Shown here: piece by piece, positions 62,237 to 64,000 of the stretch
Layout of the letters: every line of letters begins with the position of its first letter
How positions within the stretch are numbered: position 1 is the first letter of the stretch
Source of the DNA: Treponema sp.
GTDB lineage: Bacteria; Spirochaetota; Spirochaetia; Treponematales; Treponemataceae
Length of the DNA: 64,000 nucleotides
NCBI GenBank assembly: GCA_022510905.1
Contig: JAFLSN010000008.1
Span: 18,344-82,343 of the forward strand
Direction of reading: 5' to 3'
Program-made: the position numbers and the translations under genes
The notes under the pieces: model-generated
What the model was told of the DNA's origin: nothing
The model's database searches: none
Seen by the model: the letters and a program-made list of their open reading frames with translations, nothing else

Positions 62237-63851
62237 CACAATTCCCGCACCTCTGGTTGTAATTTTTCTGCAGATGCGCTTCAAGCGGGGAACGGAACCG
62301 TTCCCACACGGCAGAAAGCCCGTCGCGGAAAACAGAGCCGCAGTCGGCTTCAAGAACCTGCTCGCGGCACAGTGGAACGCTGCCGTCGCACAGGATGGTC
62401 ATGTCGCGCTTTATATGCCAGCAGGGGTTTCTCACCAGCGGGGAAAGGTCGGCCGGTTTCCTGCAAGGCAAAAGTCCGCAGTATGAATCATATTTCTGGA
62501 TTATCAGGTTCCCTCCGCTCGGAGAGTCTTTTTCATGCCAGTACCGGTAAAAGGCTTCAAGCTCATCTTCGTTTTCGTGCATACGCACAAACTGGGGATA
62601 CACGGCCCCGGGAAAAAGCGGCGAAAGCAGCGACACGGCGGCCACGGCCTTCTGGAAATCCGTGGTCCCACCAGTGTTCTGCGCGCATGAATAGATGGCA
62701 TCGTACCGAGCCTGGGTCGTGGCATCGAGGCTGACAATCCACATGATGGCGGGCCGTCCGTTTTCGCGGGGCTGCGCCGCAGAGGAAAGGCCGCTGAGTT
62801 TCCGGGCAAGCTCCTCGGTGAGGCAGATGCCGTCAGTCTCCACGAGAAGCGAAAGCCCCGGATGCTCAAGCACGGAACTTGCATAGGCGGCAAAATCAGG
62901 AACAGCAAGAGGTTCCGTCCAGCCGCCCACAGCCACCACCGCGTATTCTGAAAGCTCGGCAATCTGCGACACAAGCGAGGCAAAATCGGAAGGGCTCATG
63001 TCGCTCCCGGGAAGCTTTTCGGTGCAAAGCGGGAGCACGCCATGGCGCTTCTGGTATTCCGAAGGATACGGCGAATACAGGGCCACATGGTGAACGGCGC
63101 GCGCTATCTGCACCTGGTAGAACGCCGGCACCGTCTGCTGCACGGAGGCGGTATGCGAAGCAAGCTCGGAAAGCGCCTGCGCAGTAAACGGAACGCCAGC
63201 TTTTGTGGCGGAGCCGAACAGGGCCTTGCAGCTCAAAAAGCCGGCCTTGGTGTCGCAGGAAAAATCAAGCCGAAGCTGCCGCCAGTCAGCGGGTGCTATG
63301 ACAGTCTCAACTTCAAAGGAATTTATGTCGCCCTTCATGATGTTGTATATGCTTTCATGGCCCACTGGGAGATTCCCCTCTTCCTTGAAGCGGTCTTTCG
63401 CAAGCGAGGCCAAGATGCCCACAGCCCCGGAAGAAATCACCTCCGGAGAAAAACCGTGCGGATATCCGTCCGCGAACGTATACTCGGCAAGATAGCGTTC
63501 ATGGGAGTCAAGCAGGCTGCGGGTGAGCTCCGCGTCGATGAACGGACAGGAGGCATGTGCAAAAAGCACGGTATCCGCCTTTGCGTTCGAGGCCGCCTCC
63601 GAAAGCGCGCCAAGCATGGCAGAACAGGTCCAGCCCCGGGCCTCAGCCTGCAAAAGAGCGAGGCCGGCACGGTCCGCGGCATGCTCCACGGCCTTTTTAA
63701 GAGCCGGCGAAGTCGCGACAAAAACCGGAAGCCCTCCGCAAAACTCAGCAGCCCAGGAAAATGCCCGGTCAAGCGCGGAGGCACCATCAAAAACGGAATC
63801 AGCCGCATACGGGGCAGACTGTCCGGCATACAGACATACGAGAGGTTTCAT
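62211..63851 (-). CDS. Spiro-SPASM protein
   Basis: The 546-residue protein ends in a SPASM domain: NPCWHIKRDMTILCDGSVPL, then LCREQVLEADCG and QRCGNCDEYY, i.e. a set of Cys able to hold an auxiliary [4Fe-4S] cluster. The preceding region resembles a radical-SAM barrel (LLVETDGICLTEELARKLSG, IMWIVSLDATTQARYDAIYS), but I find no CxxxCxxC motif for the SAM cluster. The first about 200 residues resemble a nucleotidyltransferase (ADTVLFAHASCPFIDAELTR). A spirochaete-specific family of this kind is known by name only, with no function. It is the first gene of the six-gene operon. Confidence 0.8.
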   Translation of the reverse strand: MKPLVCLYAGQSAPYAADSVFDGASALDRAFSWAAEFCGGLPVFVATSPALKKAVEHAADRAGLALLQAEARGWTCSAMLGALSEAASNAKADTVLFAHASCPFIDAELTRSLLDSHERYLAEYTFADGYPHGFSPEVISSGAVGILASLAKDRFKEEGNLPVGHESIYNIMKGDINSFEVETVIAPADWRQLRLDFSCDTKAGFLSCKALFGSATKAGVPFTAQALSELASHTASVQQTVPAFYQVQIARAVHHVALYSPYPSEYQKRHGVLPLCTEKLPGSDMSPSDFASLVSQIAELSEYAVVAVGGWTEPLAVPDFAAYASSVLEHPGLSLLVETDGICLTEELARKLSGLSSAAQPRENGRPAIMWIVSLDATTQARYDAIYSCAQNTGGTTDFQKAVAAVSLLSPLFPGAVYPQFVRMHENEDELEAFYRYWHEKDSPSGGNLIIQKYDSYCGLLPCRKPADLSPLVRNPCWHIKRDMTILCDGSVPLCREQVLEADCGSVFRDGLSAVWERFRSPLEAHLQKNYNQRCGNCDEYYTFNF

Positions 63852-63858
63852 CTCATAC

Positions 63859-63864
63859 AGTATC
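63859..63864 (-). promoter_or_regulatory. Possible -10 box of the spiro-SPASM operon
   Basis: GATACT lies 7 bases before the ATG at 63851, the same spacing as at the other leaderless starts, and no ribosome site is visible. The -35 region (TAAAAT at 17 bases) is poor, so this case is weaker. Confidence 0.35.
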
Positions 63865-63916
63865 GGCAAAATGAATTGCACATTTTACGACTATCGCCGC
63901 CGCACGGAACCGCCTG

Positions 63917-63946
63917 TTGACACCGTGCCCGCACAATGTGTACACT
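63917..63946 (+). promoter_or_regulatory. Leaderless promoter of the last gene
   Basis: TTGACA (63917) and TACACT (63941) are 18 bases apart, and an ATG at 63954 follows after 7 bases without a ribosome site. Confidence 0.55.
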
Positions 63947-63953
63947 GCCCCCG

Positions 63954-64000
63954 ATGCAAAAAATCCAGACAACCGAAAACAGCAGAGGAATCCCCAATTT
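63954..64000 (+). CDS. Start of a divergent gene, cut by the window end
   Basis: Only about 15 codons are visible, beginning MQKIQTTENSRGIPN. The call rests on the promoter geometry and the open frame. No family can be named from this length. Confidence 0.45.
   Translation, partial: MQKIQTTENSRGIPN

Noticed and set aside
1..64000. CRISPR array, prophage or insertion sequence
   Set aside because: No regularly spaced short repeats, transposase, integrase or phage structural genes were seen. The only repeat family is irregular and intergenic.

Overview
The window reads as a chromosomal segment of a saccharolytic Treponema-type spirochaete with near-balanced base composition (by eye about half G+C). 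The evidence is the periplasmic-flagellum gene set (flaA sheath protein, flbB collar protein, a FlgE carrying the lysinoalanine-forming Lys/Cys pair), a spiro-SPASM protein, a DUF5312-like protein, a divergent Rnf operon and a GH57-like protein of a kind seen in treponemes. I see no prophage, insertion sequence or CRISPR array.

Layout. 1-5 kb (minus): a probable galactan-utilisation operon of secreted GH53 endo-galactanase, an outer-membrane beta-barrel and two lipoproteins, with hairpins just upstream of two start sites. 5-10 kb (plus): yebC, ruvC, a spirochaetal protein of unknown function and hexokinase. 10-14.3 kb (plus): flbB-fliK-flgD-flgE behind a sigma-28-like promoter and ended by a terminator. 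14.5-20.7 kb (minus): an amino-acid ABC transporter (ATPase plus two permeases), a Bax-inhibitor-1-like protein, a ComFB-domain protein and hslVU. 21-22.6 kb (plus): an isolated trpE. 22.7-32.7 kb (minus): a HEAT-repeat protein, tgt, the M16 peptidase-dut-lptF-lptG operon, HU-lnt and rpsT. 33.2-37 kb (plus): metG and a FemAB-like protein. 37.2-46.2 kb (minus): a nine-gene operon (PAP2-like, unknown membrane protein, rnfC-D-G-E-A-B, GH57-like). 46.6-51.8 kb (plus): the complete dTDP-rhamnose pathway rfbA-C-D-B and an AspT/YidE-like transporter. 52.1 kb: tRNA-Glu. 52.8-63.9 kb (minus): a RelA/SpoT-TPR protein, flaA, and a six-gene envelope/glycan operon (spiro-SPASM, glycosyltransferase-like, a cytidylyltransferase/PseG-like/methyltransferase fusion, ATP-grasp, amidase, GerMN). 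The window ends at the start of a divergent gene.

Three patterns cut across the genes. First, at least seven genes, with one weaker case, start only 6-7 bases after a -10 box, with no room for a Shine-Dalgarno sequence. These look like leaderless mRNAs, and this changes some start calls. Second, a non-coding repeat of roughly 200-390 bp recurs in intergenic gaps (three long and two short copies), with a possible fragment at 20.85 kb. Third, several conserved genes encode what look like altered or dead enzymes. The Rnf subunits lack the usual flavin, NADH and membrane iron-sulfur ligands, the GH57 homologue lacks its nucleophile, and the SPASM protein has no radical-SAM cysteine motif.
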